Positions 11,102-22,349 of a stretch of DNA of 64,000 bases are shown here, piece after piece. The notes beneath the pieces are model-generated. The model saw only the letters and a list, made by a program, of their open reading frames with translations, did not search any database and had not been told where the DNA came from. Both the position numbers and the translations under genes were made by a program. Position 1 is the stretch's first letter. The number at the start of each line of letters is the position of its first letter. The stretch is taken from NCBI GenBank assembly GCA_014898425.1, contig RCSZ01000015.1, forward strand, positions 1,674,001-1,738,000, given 5' to 3'. The stretch is from Botryotinia globosa (taxonomy: Eukaryota > Ascomycota > Leotiomycetes > Helotiales > Sclerotiniaceae).

Positions 11102-11215
11102 TTTTGTTGCACATCTGATCGATCTCGAAATTGACGTAATCAAGATTCTGGGACCAATAGAAGAGCGAGCGCACACTTTAGCTTTAGTAGGAGCCAGTAG
11201 ATCATGGATGCCAAA
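11102..11215. repeat. Dispersed repeat, copy 3 (more diverged)
   Basis: TTTTGTTGCACATCT and GAAATTGACGTAATCAAG match the head of copies 1 and 2 with a short deletion. Boxes are at 11151-11175 (GGACCAATAGA...GAGCGCACA) and 11191-11215 (GAGCCAGTAGATCATGG...CCAAA), with starts 40 bases apart. Confidence 0.65.
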
Positions 11216-12940
11216 AATAAACTTTGGGAAAGTACGCTAGTGTGTGACCATGATGAAAACCTCACATGGATCGAAAAGTAAATCTATGTGCTCGTACTAA
11301 GCTGGGTTGGTACCTTCCTTTATTGTTGCGTGGTGTTTGATCTCAAGCCATTTTATAATATTTCACGTGTCAGTCCGTAACTTTTGGTAATTCTACTGTG
11401 TAATCTACCCCTTCAACATTAGATGATCATATATCAACCAACAAGTTCTCCTTCGTTGCCACTGAAAATTGATTGTCGTCACGCTTATACAAATTACCAC
11501 TCTCAGAGTCTGTTCATTCCACAAAACAACCCTCTACCGAAAGAAACAAATCTCATAGATTACCAAGATCTCAGGTGATCTCAAGTACTATCATTGCGCA
11601 GGGACGATCCTAAATTGTATTTCCAGATCAGGTTTCTGTAGTATGAAGTGTTGTGTAGTCTACAGTCAGTCCATTTCTATATCAAAAATTGTGATACCAT
11701 GAGAAAGTTGAATAGTTTCATATCGTTTATCGAATAAACTCATGTAATATAAATTTCATGGCTTTCGCGGTAAGGGTCTTTTTCTCCGACAGAGTGATCA
11801 ACAGCTTTCCCATCACGTGCAGGAAGGCTCTCAAAAGAGTCTTTTGGAAAATATATGCCAGGCATCTCGCAATAAGTCGTGGAGGCTTTTGCTCGAAGAT
11901 TGATGGAAGATTCTCTGGGACAGTGTTGATCTGTAGATAATACTGGTTATGGTTTGTAACACGACTCGACAGTGAAATACTACTTGCAAATTAAAACTGT
12001 TACGATTTCTTGATAGCATGAATTCTGCAAATCGGCAAGAGACAGCGTCTGTAGAAGATCAAACCATCAGATAGTACTGGATAGTGGGAAGAAACTCATT
12101 CAGAAATATCACTATTATAGCTCTTTTGTTGTTGTCAGACATATATCGGTAAAGTTGTCCTGGTGCGAATATTTTCGATTTTAGGTGAAGTTCTCGAAAA
12201 ATGCTACGCAAATTGAGTTTGGCAGACTGATAGAAATCAGAATTCCACCCTTTGATCTTTCCATCTCATCTCCGTAGTTAATTGCGTTTCGTATTCGCAG
12301 AAACATGATCGTCTTCCGTCAGAAGAGAAATTTATATACCTCAATTTCGAAACTACTGGGGAGATTCTAGCCCAAAATTTTATTTAGGAAGAACATTTTC
12401 ATCACATGACCCCAGTTGTAGTTACGAGAGAAGGAGCACTTTTGAGGACTACAAATATCACTGAAGAGATCGGAATTGATAGAAAGTATACTCAGGAAGT
12501 AAAACAATGGCTAGCCGAAAATGGGCGATTTGATTGCTTGTCGGCGCTTCCACGGGTACGCCGGCTTGTTCTCAAAGAGTTATTATACAGCTGAAAGTTA
12601 CAAGACAAATAAGAACAATGATAGATGGTAGGGCAAAACCCTAAGATTTTCTGTTTTTGACAACAATTGGTTCAGTGGATTTTCTGTCGTTCTTCACTCC
12701 ACTTTACGTCTAAACTTCTTCAAGACGAGTGTCCAAATCTGATATAGAGTTCTGCTCGCGGGGTTCCAGGTGCTGATGTCACAAATTTTTGATGGCTCTG
12801 CGATCTAGGGCAATTTTGAAGATTACAATTAGTTCTATGAATGTGAAAAAGTTTGGTGATTAGGAGCATTCTGACAGTGAAACTCAGTAGTTGGATAGGA
12901 AGCTTTCCATAGGGCGATAGATGAAGCATTATTTATGTGA
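11216..12940. other. Gene-free stretch
   Basis: Only short open frames (11758-11940, 12406-12594) occur; neither has recognisable similarity. The 62-codon frame at 12406 has an ATG and a balanced composition but no support beyond that. Confidence 0.35.
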
Positions 12941-13462
12941 TTGATACAAGACTTTGACCTGAAATTGAGTCTACAAACTGTGAGTCACCCGATTGGTCGA
13001 AATACAGAAGTTTTTACATACATGATCCGCTTATATAAATGTGTATCTCGAGAGCTGTTGAGCTCATCAAACCGTTTCACTGCTCACTACAAATTCACAG
13101 GATTCCCTGCCAAATATTTCACACCTTATCATCTGATCTGTAACTGCTACCATATCGTCTTGATTGAGCCCCATATTGTGAATGATTCCTCAATGTACAT
13201 CTTTTTGTGGCAAGAGAATGGGTTAGCGACAACAATAATTGTCAAACTTGATAATTCAATCATGAACCCCATTCTAATAAGACGTGAGACGCAGGTCCTG
13301 AGTTCTTCGAAACCACCACTGCAACTCACATTCTTTTTGGAAAACCATCGTGATGTTGCAGGACGAACTTACATGTTTGTTATGCCTGTGTTCACTTATG
13401 GCTTGTCGGATATTTATAGTGAGAGTAGAGTTTTAGCCTTCATTGTGCCGTATAGAGGATGA
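12941..13462 (+). CDS. Possible hypothetical protein, doubtful
   Basis: An open frame of 173 codons without a stop. The first in-frame ATG is at 13022 (MIRLYKCVSRE), which leaves about 146 residues. It contains mixed hydrophobic strands (YHIVLIEPHIVNDSSMYIFL, TYMFVMPVFTYGLSDIY) and no clear signal peptide or membrane helix. I do not recognise a family. The length is above random expectation for this composition, but there is no intron, leader or homology evidence. It could be a relic. Confidence 0.25.
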   Translation: MIQDFDLKLSLQTVSHPIGRNTEVFTYMIRLYKCVSRELLSSSNRFTAHYKFTGFPAKYFTPYHLICNCYHIVLIEPHIVNDSSMYIFLWQENGLATTIIVKLDNSIMNPILIRRETQVLSSSKPPLQLTFFLENHRDVAGRTYMFVMPVFTYGLSDIYSESRVLAFIVPYRG

Positions 13463-13531
13463 TCTTCATTCACTAGAAGTACCTAGGTATCATAGATGTA
13501 CTAGAAATTTATCCTGTCAGCAGTGTCTTCC

Positions 13532-14061
13532 TCACATTGTTAATGACTTCTGTCCTACTATTGATTGATTATCACTAGGCTTTTTGGTGAATGTTGTACC
13601 ACGTAGTGTCTGGTGCGGGGAAGCGAATATCGATCGCCAGTCTATGTTATAAGTATACGCCGTTTCTACTAGACTGAAGATACAAAGACCAAGAACAACT
13701 ACCCTTTCGAACAACATGGGGTACGGGTCACATTTGAAGTATATCTCTACAGGCAATGGAACTGGCTAACATTTTCAATCTGGATTGGCTGTCGCCCAAT
13801 GATTGTTCTTACTTGAAGATAATTGCTTGACAATAAAATTTCATTGACCAGGCAATGAATACAAGTATGAACGACAGTATTGAAAGTAGTAGTGAGATGA
13901 CAATACGCCCATTGATTACCCATTTCGGATATAGTTTGCTTAGTTCTGAGCACTTGATGACGGTACCCATTCTGCGAATCCCCCTCCGTTGACTTTTGAG
14001 TACCCCCATGTGCAGCCATAACGTCGTTGAATCCAATCTGAAGGTAGATGAAACATAACAT
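13532..14061 (-). other. Possible small membrane-protein gene or relic, doubtful
   Basis: Two minus-strand open stretches (14036-13809 and 13756-13532) each hold one clear hydrophobic segment: GRIVISLLLSILSFILVFIA and VVVLGLCIFSLVETAYTY. Between them is a plausible intron (GTAAGA at about 13816 to CTGTAG near 13750), but the phase of the first frame does not match the second. An overlapping frame at 14061-13747 would match in phase at a nearby AG but lacks the hydrophobic segment. The frames cannot be reconciled from sequence alone. Confidence 0.2.
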
Positions 14062-14232
14062 CTTCCCTCTTATATAGCTACGAGATTGAATTCCTCAATC
14101 CCAAGTTCACACTATTCAGTGAATCCTTGGTGGTTGTAGCAAGGTCTATCGCACGTGTACTGACTACAGGTATGATTAAGTGCTCTAGGTAGATTGTCAA
14201 GATATCCTGAATCGATGGCAAGTGAATGAAAA

Positions 14233-14258
14233 GGGGGGGGGGGGGGGGGGGGGGGGGG
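14233..14258. repeat. Poly-G tract of 26
   Basis: Twenty-six consecutive G, preceded by AAAA-rich sequence and followed by TGAGCACACG. Read on the minus strand it would encode a run of prolines in a frame with no other support. Such tracts are unstable and often mis-sized in assemblies. Confidence 0.9.
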
Positions 14259-16698
14259 TGAGCACACGCTGGCAGTTTCTGATGCATTCTCCTCTGTAAA
14301 AAGATAATCGGTAATAGAACGAAATTGTCCTATCACTATCTTCTGTTTCGAGGAGTTTGAATTTGCTCAAGATCCAGATGTGGGTTGATGTCCTCTGCCA
14401 ATTGTGTTACATTATGTACCAGATAAATGAGCGTTTGGCAATGGCAATAAAACGAAGATTAGCAGTAAATTTCCAAGATGGACAATCAAAAATTAGAGAA
14501 TCTGATATCAATCTGAGATATTGAGAGGATAGGTGTATGTTATTTCGTTATGAGATAGTCGGAAACGTTGTGTCCGTAATGGATAGCTATTCAACTCTAC
14601 GAAATATTGTCAAGCTGTTCAAAGATCGGTTGCCGTCATTAGCAAGTTATTGTTCCGAAGTTATGTCACAAAATCACGATCCCTATTCTGGACCAAAGTT
14701 GGTGACATACCCCAGGAGTTGTGTCGGAACACTAGTAAGCAAGTATAGAGAAGAAATGTGCCACCTTGGTCTTTCGTCCTTAATTGAGTATGTCATTTTT
14801 AAGAACATTCAAACTACATAGTACGACTTCTCAACTCTAAGGGATGAATCTGCCAAATGATATCGATACCTAAAAAAAATTCCATGTGTCTTTACCTTGA
14901 TCCTATTCAAATCTCTTGAGCTTACTACGGTGCTAATTGGTTGCATTTCCTGAGCTTTGGAATTCTGCCCATCTGGAAATCATGGTCATGCTGAATCACT
15001 TGAGTGTTTGCTAACCTGTAGAGAAGGTATAGGCATTAGCTTAGCCCCATGACCTGGAAAAGCTCTCGACGGACTGAATTTTAGTTACTGTTTACTTTTT
15101 GCTAAAAAGTTAACAGACTGCGCTTTCTTGCCCGAATAGGAATTACTTCCAAATCAAGTAAGTTAGCCAAACCGCTACTTTCGGCTGCTTTCATGCATGA
15201 CACTTAGGGAACCCTGAGGGGTTAGGATTTTCGATATTCCATAAGACTAAAATTACTCAAATGGGTGTGCTACCGCATTAAGTCTGGGTCACCTAACGGT
15301 GAGTTGTTCTAATCTAGATTACTGCCTCAACAGCCGCTCACGCCCAAACCCAAAGATTCTTGACGTGCTATCTGCGGTAACGGCGCGCGATGATTCATGA
15401 GCGTTGTAAATGTACGGCAGCAACGTTTGAGAATCATTGTAAATGCCCTATCAACATCCGCATCAGGAGTGCATTAGCACTTATTCACCGACAGGAACTT
15501 TGGACCCTGATTCGAGTCACTCTTTACCCACCCATGTAGGTAATTTGCCACTGAAACAGATCATTGATCATCCGCGCTTGCGGCATTCAAATGGTTTGAT
15601 ATGAGAAATCCATGTTGAGTAGACCCCTCTTATCTAACGTTTTTGGACCCTGATTTTAGTCTCCATTACCCCTCCCCGAGCCTCATCAACCATGGGTAAG
15701 CTAACCTGCCAGACATATTCTCACATCTCTATTCAACGGACATCCTTGAGCTTCATACACCACTCTCTTCCCTTTCGCCTCATTCTACCATAAACCGCCA
15801 ATGCTGAATCACCACACCAACAAGCAATTCCCTGGTACTTTCGTCCCGAACCCCGAAGGATCATTGAGATCAACACAAAACACAATTGTACAACGCACAA
15901 TACAACATCATGACAGATAAAAAATTAATGAAGTGTATAATTCTATGCCCCACATTCTATGCATAGGTAGGATAGTAAAAATTGGGATAATTGCGCTTCA
16001 TGCGAACCCTGCTCACAGAATTGACCCCACCATTAGCGCAATCCACCCAACCCCTCGATCTGTCAGATGACCTAGTATTTACCAACCACGGATCGACGAG
16101 GAAGTAGTCTCAATACAGTAGTCACTTTCTTGGACCTCTTTTACCAGATCTGTCAAGTGACCAGGTATCTTATCGCATTTGGGCAATCTACTCACGACGC
16201 TGCCATGAAAATCACCTCCACTGCAATAGTAGAAGATCAAAATCTGCGAACTGTTGACCAACACACGCATCCGCCTCGGTACATGAGCACCTGCACATAG
16301 CATCACAATTCCTCATACGTCTAGCATACAGCTATCTCTTCTTGTGTTGCAATGATTGAGAGTTTATCCTAACGAAGCGCTTTTCAGGTAAGCTCTTTAG
16401 CTTCTGTGCCTGCTAATGTATTTTGAGTTTGGCGTGGTGAAACAAGAGGATTCATCGTCTTTTCTTTCCCAAAAGGGTTATATCTCCTATTCTAGATCTT
16501 TTGCGGCTATCATGCGGCTCTTTGTTAATCGTCATAACTTGAGTGAAAGCTAATGGGGAGTTCATTCACACGTGAGCTATTGAATGTGCATAGTTGGGTC
16601 ACTCACACAGATTAATCATGGCCGCAAATGTTATGAAAATTTAAGTTAAGGGCAGAAATTGTTTGATATAAGAATACTGCTAATGCACAAAGGCAGAA
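14259..16698. other. Gene-free stretch with a diverged short duplication
   Basis: An ATG-initiated 94-codon frame at 14537-14821 (MLFRYEIVGNVVSVMDSYS...) is the best candidate but has no recognised similarity. TTTGGACCCTGATT occurs at 15499-15512 and 15642-15655, with looser similarity for some 60 bases after each. Otherwise I see nothing. Confidence 0.35.
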
Positions 16699-17152
16699 TA
16701 TCCCCTATACCGCTGAGAATGGGCTCCAAAAGTGATCCATGCGATATACCTTGAATAATAAAGCCTTATTAAATAGAATAACTATTTTAATAGATTTTTA
16801 ATCACATTTTTTATATTATTAAATATTGATTTTAAATATTGATTTTAAATATTGATTTTAAATATTGATTTTAAATATTGATTTTAAATATTGATTTTAA
16901 ATATTGATTTTAAATATTGATTTTAAATATTGATTTTAAATATTGATTTTTTATAATTTTTTAAAAAAAGAAAAGATTGAGAATTAATATATATTACTAT
17001 ATTAGAAGTTTTGATATAGAAAAAATATTGATTGAATTTTATATCAAAAAATAAATGTAAATATTGGGTTAAATTCAAGGAATCTTGATAATCTAATTGG
17101 TTAATAAGACCCTGTTAAGCGAGGGAGCCCATTCTCAGCAGTATAGGGGATA
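16699..17152. mobile_element. TIR element C: 454-bp MITE with 28-bp inverted ends and TA flanks
   Basis: The left end 16699-16726 (TATCCCCTATACCGCTGAG, then AATGGGCTC) matches the reverse complement of 17125-17152 at 27 of 28 positions; the single difference is C/T. Both ends start with TA, as in Tc1/mariner-type insertions that duplicate TA. There is no ORF inside. The interior is AT-rich and carries a 13-bp minisatellite. It is probably a non-autonomous element; no transposase copy is in the window. Confidence 0.85.
16821..16950. repeat. Minisatellite AAATATTGATTTT x 10
   Basis: Ten perfect tandem copies of a 13-base unit fill 130 bases inside TIR element C. The absence of divergence indicates recent expansion or homogenisation. 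Confidence 0.95.
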
Positions 17153-17282
17153 CACGAACTGAAAAAGGAAGAATCGCGATAATCTTTTCGACTCCAACCA
17201 AATGCTAAAGATACACCCGCCAACTCTAATCACACACCCTTTCCATCTCTTGTACACTTCTTAGCATCATACTAAGACATAT

Positions 17283-17950
17283 CTAGTAGACTGGCATCTT
17301 TAATGCATCCAAAGTGTAAATCCAGCTTTCAATGGAAGCTTGGTCATACTCGCAATATAAGGTTCCCTCGGCATCCCAGATAGGTCTCAATGGGTAGGCG
17401 CAAAGCTTTTGAGCCTCTCCCTCAAAAGTACCGATGCCAACAGTAGCGTTAAGTCTCTCCGGCTCAATACCGTTCTCAATCCAGTCGATCATGGTAGCCA
17501 TGTTGTCGGCTGGGTAAGGACCTGGTTGAAGAGTGTTGGTGCTGCAATGGGCGGCTCCTGGGATAAGGAAAAGCTTGTACCATCCCTTGAGGGAGGTGAC
17601 ACTGCGGTTGGGTCGGAGCCGAGAGCGTATCCACCTCCTCCGCCAACATAGAAACGGTTCTTGTAGACATCTGGGCTTGGGAAGTTGCACCAAACGACAA
17701 CTTGATCTTTGCCAGGGTGGGCATAAGTGACGGTAACGTTGCAGTAATCGTAAGCTACCGAGCTGACTGTGGCGTTGTAAACAGGTTTGGCAGTAACGGA
17801 AGATGAGATTGGGTTGATGCCGTTCAAGGTTCCGTTTGCTGGTAAAGCAGCTTGGACGTTGGCGACAGTGAAAACATCTGCGAGGGAGGCGCCCTTTGCT
17901 GTAGAGGCAGCAAGAGCTGCAACAGCTCCTGTTCGCATCGATTGACGCAT
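17283..17950 (-). pseudogene. Tannase/feruloyl esterase with internal deletion
   Basis: The minus-strand ATG at 17950 begins MRQSMRTGAVAALAASTAKG, a weak signal-like start. It continues VAYDYCNVTVTYAHPGKDQV and KNRFYVGGGGGYAL, the N-terminal domain of fungal tannases (normally 500-600 residues). Near 17605 the protein jumps, with a frame change, to SLKGWYKLFLIPGAAHCSTN and on to a stop at 17283, which is the family's C-terminal block. The catalytic Ser motif (CSTGG-like) and most of the lid domain are missing, so about 1 kb has been lost. The His-Cys of the CS-D-HC motif remains as GAAHC. A working enzyme is secreted and cleaves galloyl or feruloyl esters of plant polyphenols and cell walls. 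This copy cannot be catalytic. It lies 130 bp from TIR element C. Confidence 0.8.
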
Positions 17951-19198
17951 GATTGGAATCGAAAAATCAAATAGAAAGAGTGTCGTTGAAGTTGAAGTAT
18001 TAGTTCGGATCTTCGAGTGGTAAGCGAATGAAAGGGCTGAAACCTGATGATGAGGAGAAAATATTGAGAGAACTCTGAGGTTTTATAAACATTTTGACAT
18101 GAGATGGAAACGTTCGTCCCACCTCGTCGATCCCGAATTGATGTTCAGCATAGCATCAATGTCTCAATTAGATGTTACAAGCCACCATGGATCCTAGCAT
18201 ACACCGTGCAAATACGCAGGTCGCAGTGTTATTGCTTGCACCCTATGAGACGCGCAACCTCATTAGTCTAATTTTGTTTTCTTGACATTGTGGTAGAGCC
18301 ATTCGATGATCAAAGAGTAGAAAATGCCTTGGTCGTACCTGAAATACCTGTCAGGATCTTGTTAGCCAAGCTTACGTGCCGGCAGTAGAAGTGTGATGAA
18401 GCTAGGAGATTTGCGTAGACGCGTAACCTTCATTTGATAGTAACCTTACTACGGAAAGTTTCCATCATGTCTCCATTGTATTGATCAGATCACTGTGACC
18501 GCTTTCTTAATACGGAACCAGAATGAAAGTTCTTTGGTAGAGCTTTACCAGAATGAGCTTAATAGAACAAAGGCGAAGCCCGGGAGGCTGGAACAGATTC
18601 AGAAGAGGACGTCAGAGGCACATTAGCCATAGTGGCGATTGGTACTAAACACAAGTTTTAGATGACGACCTATGAATTGACATTTTTCGGCTTTAAGTAG
18701 CCCTGTCGACTAGAAAATAAGGTTATTCCAGAAAGTCTCCCGTGGTGAGCCATGGATGAGATTGACTGTAAGCGAGCAAGAATATTTGGTATTGTTAGAC
18801 CATTCTCATACTTCTTAGGGCTACGAAAATTTACTGTATTAATCCAAACTTCATTTGGAAGCCATCTTACTTGCGCATGCTACCGGGTTTGTGGAACTTA
18901 GCTTCACATTAATAACCTCATCGGAAAAACAGCAGCGTCTTCAGCCCAAGCTACCGGTATTTTCCCTGCTCAACCTGCTCAGGTAAAAACCATTCAATAG
19001 GGAGTGGGATACCATTAGCGCTCCACGACGTTATATCAATGACCCACAACTCAGGTTGTATTCACCAAACGCCAAAACAGCTCAATTAATCCTTGATTTG
19101 ACTCGCATTGTGCACTAGGCTCTTCCATGTTTACTCTAGAAATTCGGCACGCAACGAAGACGCGTGTTCATGCCGGCAGCTCAGCTAATGAAAGATGA
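17951..19198. other. Former promoter of the tannase relic and gene-free DNA
   Basis: No gene seen. A short plus-strand stretch near 18915-18975 reads like protein (SSAQATGIFPAQPAQ) but cannot be extended. Confidence 0.35.
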
Positions 19199-19217
19199 TT
19201 CGGTCCCGACGTCAGTG
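19199..19217. repeat. Extra copy of the left arm of TIR element D
   Basis: TTCGGTCCCGACGTCAGTG matches 19399-19418 (TCTCGGTCCCGACGCCAGTG) closely, and GATCAGAT follows about 15-20 bases after both. It suggests a partial duplication of the element end. Confidence 0.5.
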
Positions 19218-19395
19218 AGGATACGCATAGATCAGATTTCGGAACAATACTTTTTGAGAAATATGATCCCTGATCTCCTTTACTTAATACTCAGGCTACC
19301 AATACCACGGCAATTTCCCTCATCTAACATCAGTGCAAGGCACGAGCTAGCGCTGTCAATTCATACTTGAGACGACTTGTTTTTACGTTTACAAA

Positions 19396-20025
19396 TATTC
19401 TCGGTCCCGACGCCAGTGCCAAATGCGAAGATCAGATAAATCACGAACAAATTTTGTCAAATACTGAAGCAAATCGTTTTCTACCTCTTACATATCCAAG
19501 GCCTCCGTCCAAAGTTTTTTCAATCATGCCATTCTTTGAATATATCTTAATTGTTCTGAAAATCTAATTGATTGAGATCGGTTTACATGCATGATTTTGA
19601 GAGAGTCGATCTCAAGCCAAGCTACCTCGCCAAGCATTGTTAGCTGACCTTAATCTAATCTTCACATCTTCTCACTCAGTCCTCAGCCACTTCAACCCTA
19701 GACGTTTATTTCGCAATCGGATGTATCCATCATTGATTTCTGACTTCCTTCTAGAATTTGCAATGGCTTGTTGTTAACTTCAAGAGTCATTATGTAAAGT
19801 ATCGATGAAATGTGAAAGAACGGATATGGTAGATAGATTTGGCACTCCCACGTTTACCGTATTCCATGAAGACGGAATTTGTCCACTTCGTAGAAAAGGT
19901 GAACCCCAGGAGAAACATTGAAATCTGCATGCTCTTGGAATTTCTTGGACAAGAGTCACCTGATATAATCATCATGCAAATGATTCTTAGTGTTGAATAG
20001 AATCATGTCTTCGGGACCGAGAATA
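19396..20025. mobile_element. TIR element D: 630-bp candidate with 15-bp inverted ends
   Basis: TATTCTCGGTCCCGA at 19396-19410 is found inverted, without mismatch, at 20011-20025. Both ends begin with TA. The interior holds no recognised ORF. The TIR is short, so the limits are tentative. Confidence 0.45.
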
Positions 20026-22349
20026 GCTAAGCTAAATTCAGTCTCCATGATCTAGCTGGAGGCTACTTTCACTTCTTGATGTTCTGGGGTATCAAGGCGG
20101 ACTTAGGAAAAACTCTATTCCTACTAGTACTTTCTTGTTGGTAACTACTCAGAGACTGTTTCGTGTACAGTGATGCTCGCGTGCTCACATTTTTACGCGA
20201 GTCATCCACTGACAAACTTCTCAAACTATGTCATATATACACTTTCAAATCGAACATATTTGTAATCCAAGAATAGTTCAGGAAAATTCGAAAATATCTG
20301 GCGCCTTGCTTGCTTACACGTTCTGCTGAAAATGAAGAATGAAGATTGTCATCATACTTCGTGTAAAGACAGCGGGAGCAAAGCGAGGCTTATCTTCGGA
20401 ATGTGCCCTTTTTTTCCCTGCCAAGTAAATCCTTACCCGACAGCCCCTTAAAATTGATGGCACACAGCGTAACTATCGTAGAGGCATAAAGTCTGATTAC
20501 AAACAAAGGGTAATGACTGAGAATTTGTAAGTTTGTAAAAACTCATATCCAAAATTTGTTGGATATTTTATTTGTCTACGCATAACATCGTAAACACGGA
20601 GATTTTCGGTGCTAGAATAGAAAATTAATTGTTACAGTTCTTTTTTTCTCTAAGGGATCGGCTTAGCAATGAATGTGGAATAGAGTGTAATTATCAGCGA
20701 CGTCTTATAGTAGCATGACTCGACCAGTCACCTTGGCCTGAAATTTGATAGAACTACACCCTTAAAACCATAAAATCACACTAACATCTAAAAGGTATCA
20801 CGTCACGTCTATCATTTTGATTTGCACTGCACACATTATTGCAAAACTAGAATTTTATTTTCTCGTTCCTCCTTCTGCTATTTTCCTTTGCTTCGCCTCC
20901 CGTTATCATATTTTTCTTTTGCTATGAGCGAAAAGCGAAATGCTCCTCTTTCTCGCCCCCTTCAGTATCACAGAAGGCCAAAATCCTTCGCAAAACTCAT
21001 GATCTAATGATCTTCTTGCAGAATTCAGAACAAGCACAACCCACGCAGTAGATTTTGCTAACTATCATCTTGCAAATCATTTTCTGACCGACAGTCTTGA
21101 AAGTGCATCTAGCACGGAGTTGATGTCCCTAATATCTCATCATCACTCAATCAAATGCCGCATAAGAACTAATCAACGAAGAGAATATCATATTCAAATA
21201 AGTAGACCAAAAATGATTCCAGCTTATCTTTTACTCTAATTTCAATTTTTACATCGATATCTGGGATTTTTCGTCATACCACGAGGATCTAGGGCTGCCA
21301 TAAACCCATCGAACCTGCGTGTCCTCGCTCATTCCTTCGAGATGGGTTTACGTCCGTCTCGGCCTACTTTGATTCTATCCACAGTATCTTGGAACAACAG
21401 TTGAAATAATCAATATACAAGCATTGGTCAACACTAAAGGTAAACTAGTAGTAATTCCAGATATACAAGATGGTACAAACCCAGAATTCGAAATTTCAGA
21501 ATCACCACAAATCGGTTACAGACAACAATCTTAGTTCCTGCTCATCAACCAACCCACTCACTCTATGATTTTCCAACCATATAAGATTATATCAACCTGA
21601 TCTGGGAAGCCTAAAAGAAACTCAGATTCTGATACCAAGATAATGACGAAACAAAAACGTAATTATAGTATGGATTCGCTCAAGGGTCTATAGTCAAAGT
21701 CTGCCATCATTCAATATCAAAGCCGCTTTTCGAGATTTATCCTAGCTAGGCAGTAGCACACACTCTTGAAAGAACTCTAGACTATCACTCTCCCTCAATG
21801 AAAAATACGTAATCTGTAGACTAAATGACCCAATGTTCTTACACAGACAGAAGTTGAAAAGATGGTGTCCTCAGCGCCAATCTGATTGTTTGGAAAATTG
21901 TCACGGTATCAAACATTATCGGCTTTTCAAACGATGCAGATCCTCTCTTTAGACGTAGTATAAAAAGGTTTCGGGATTAAAATGTGGCTCTCACTTGATA
22001 TTTTGGAAACGTTTCAAGTGAAATATTTAGATATTGATAAATATATTCATCTCTTATCATAATTTTGAAATAACACACAAGTGATTTCGATGCTAGAAGT
22101 AAATGTACGAATTCAACTTCATTAATATCCAATCTATCAAGTAATCATACCCTAAATAGGCATAAATTATGCTGACTCCTGTTTCCAAGAATATTATAAA
22201 TAAGTTGTACTATCCATATTCCCAAATACAACACAAATATATCATTATGCGAACCTCCATTAGCCATCGTATATTGAAGTATAGTTTCAAAGCATAAATA
22301 CAATTTCAAATACAACACATCAGTCTCGACATAAATTCGACTAATCATT
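20026..22349. other. Gene-free stretch
   Basis: No protein-like frame found. A 10-bp perfect inverted repeat, TAAACCCATC (21301-21310) and GATGGGTTTA (21341-21350), could form a hairpin with a 30-base loop. Confidence 0.35.

Noticed and set aside
14078..14336. Minus-strand frames containing a polyproline run
   Set aside because: The prolines come from the poly-G tract; flanking sequence is not protein-like and two frames are equally open.
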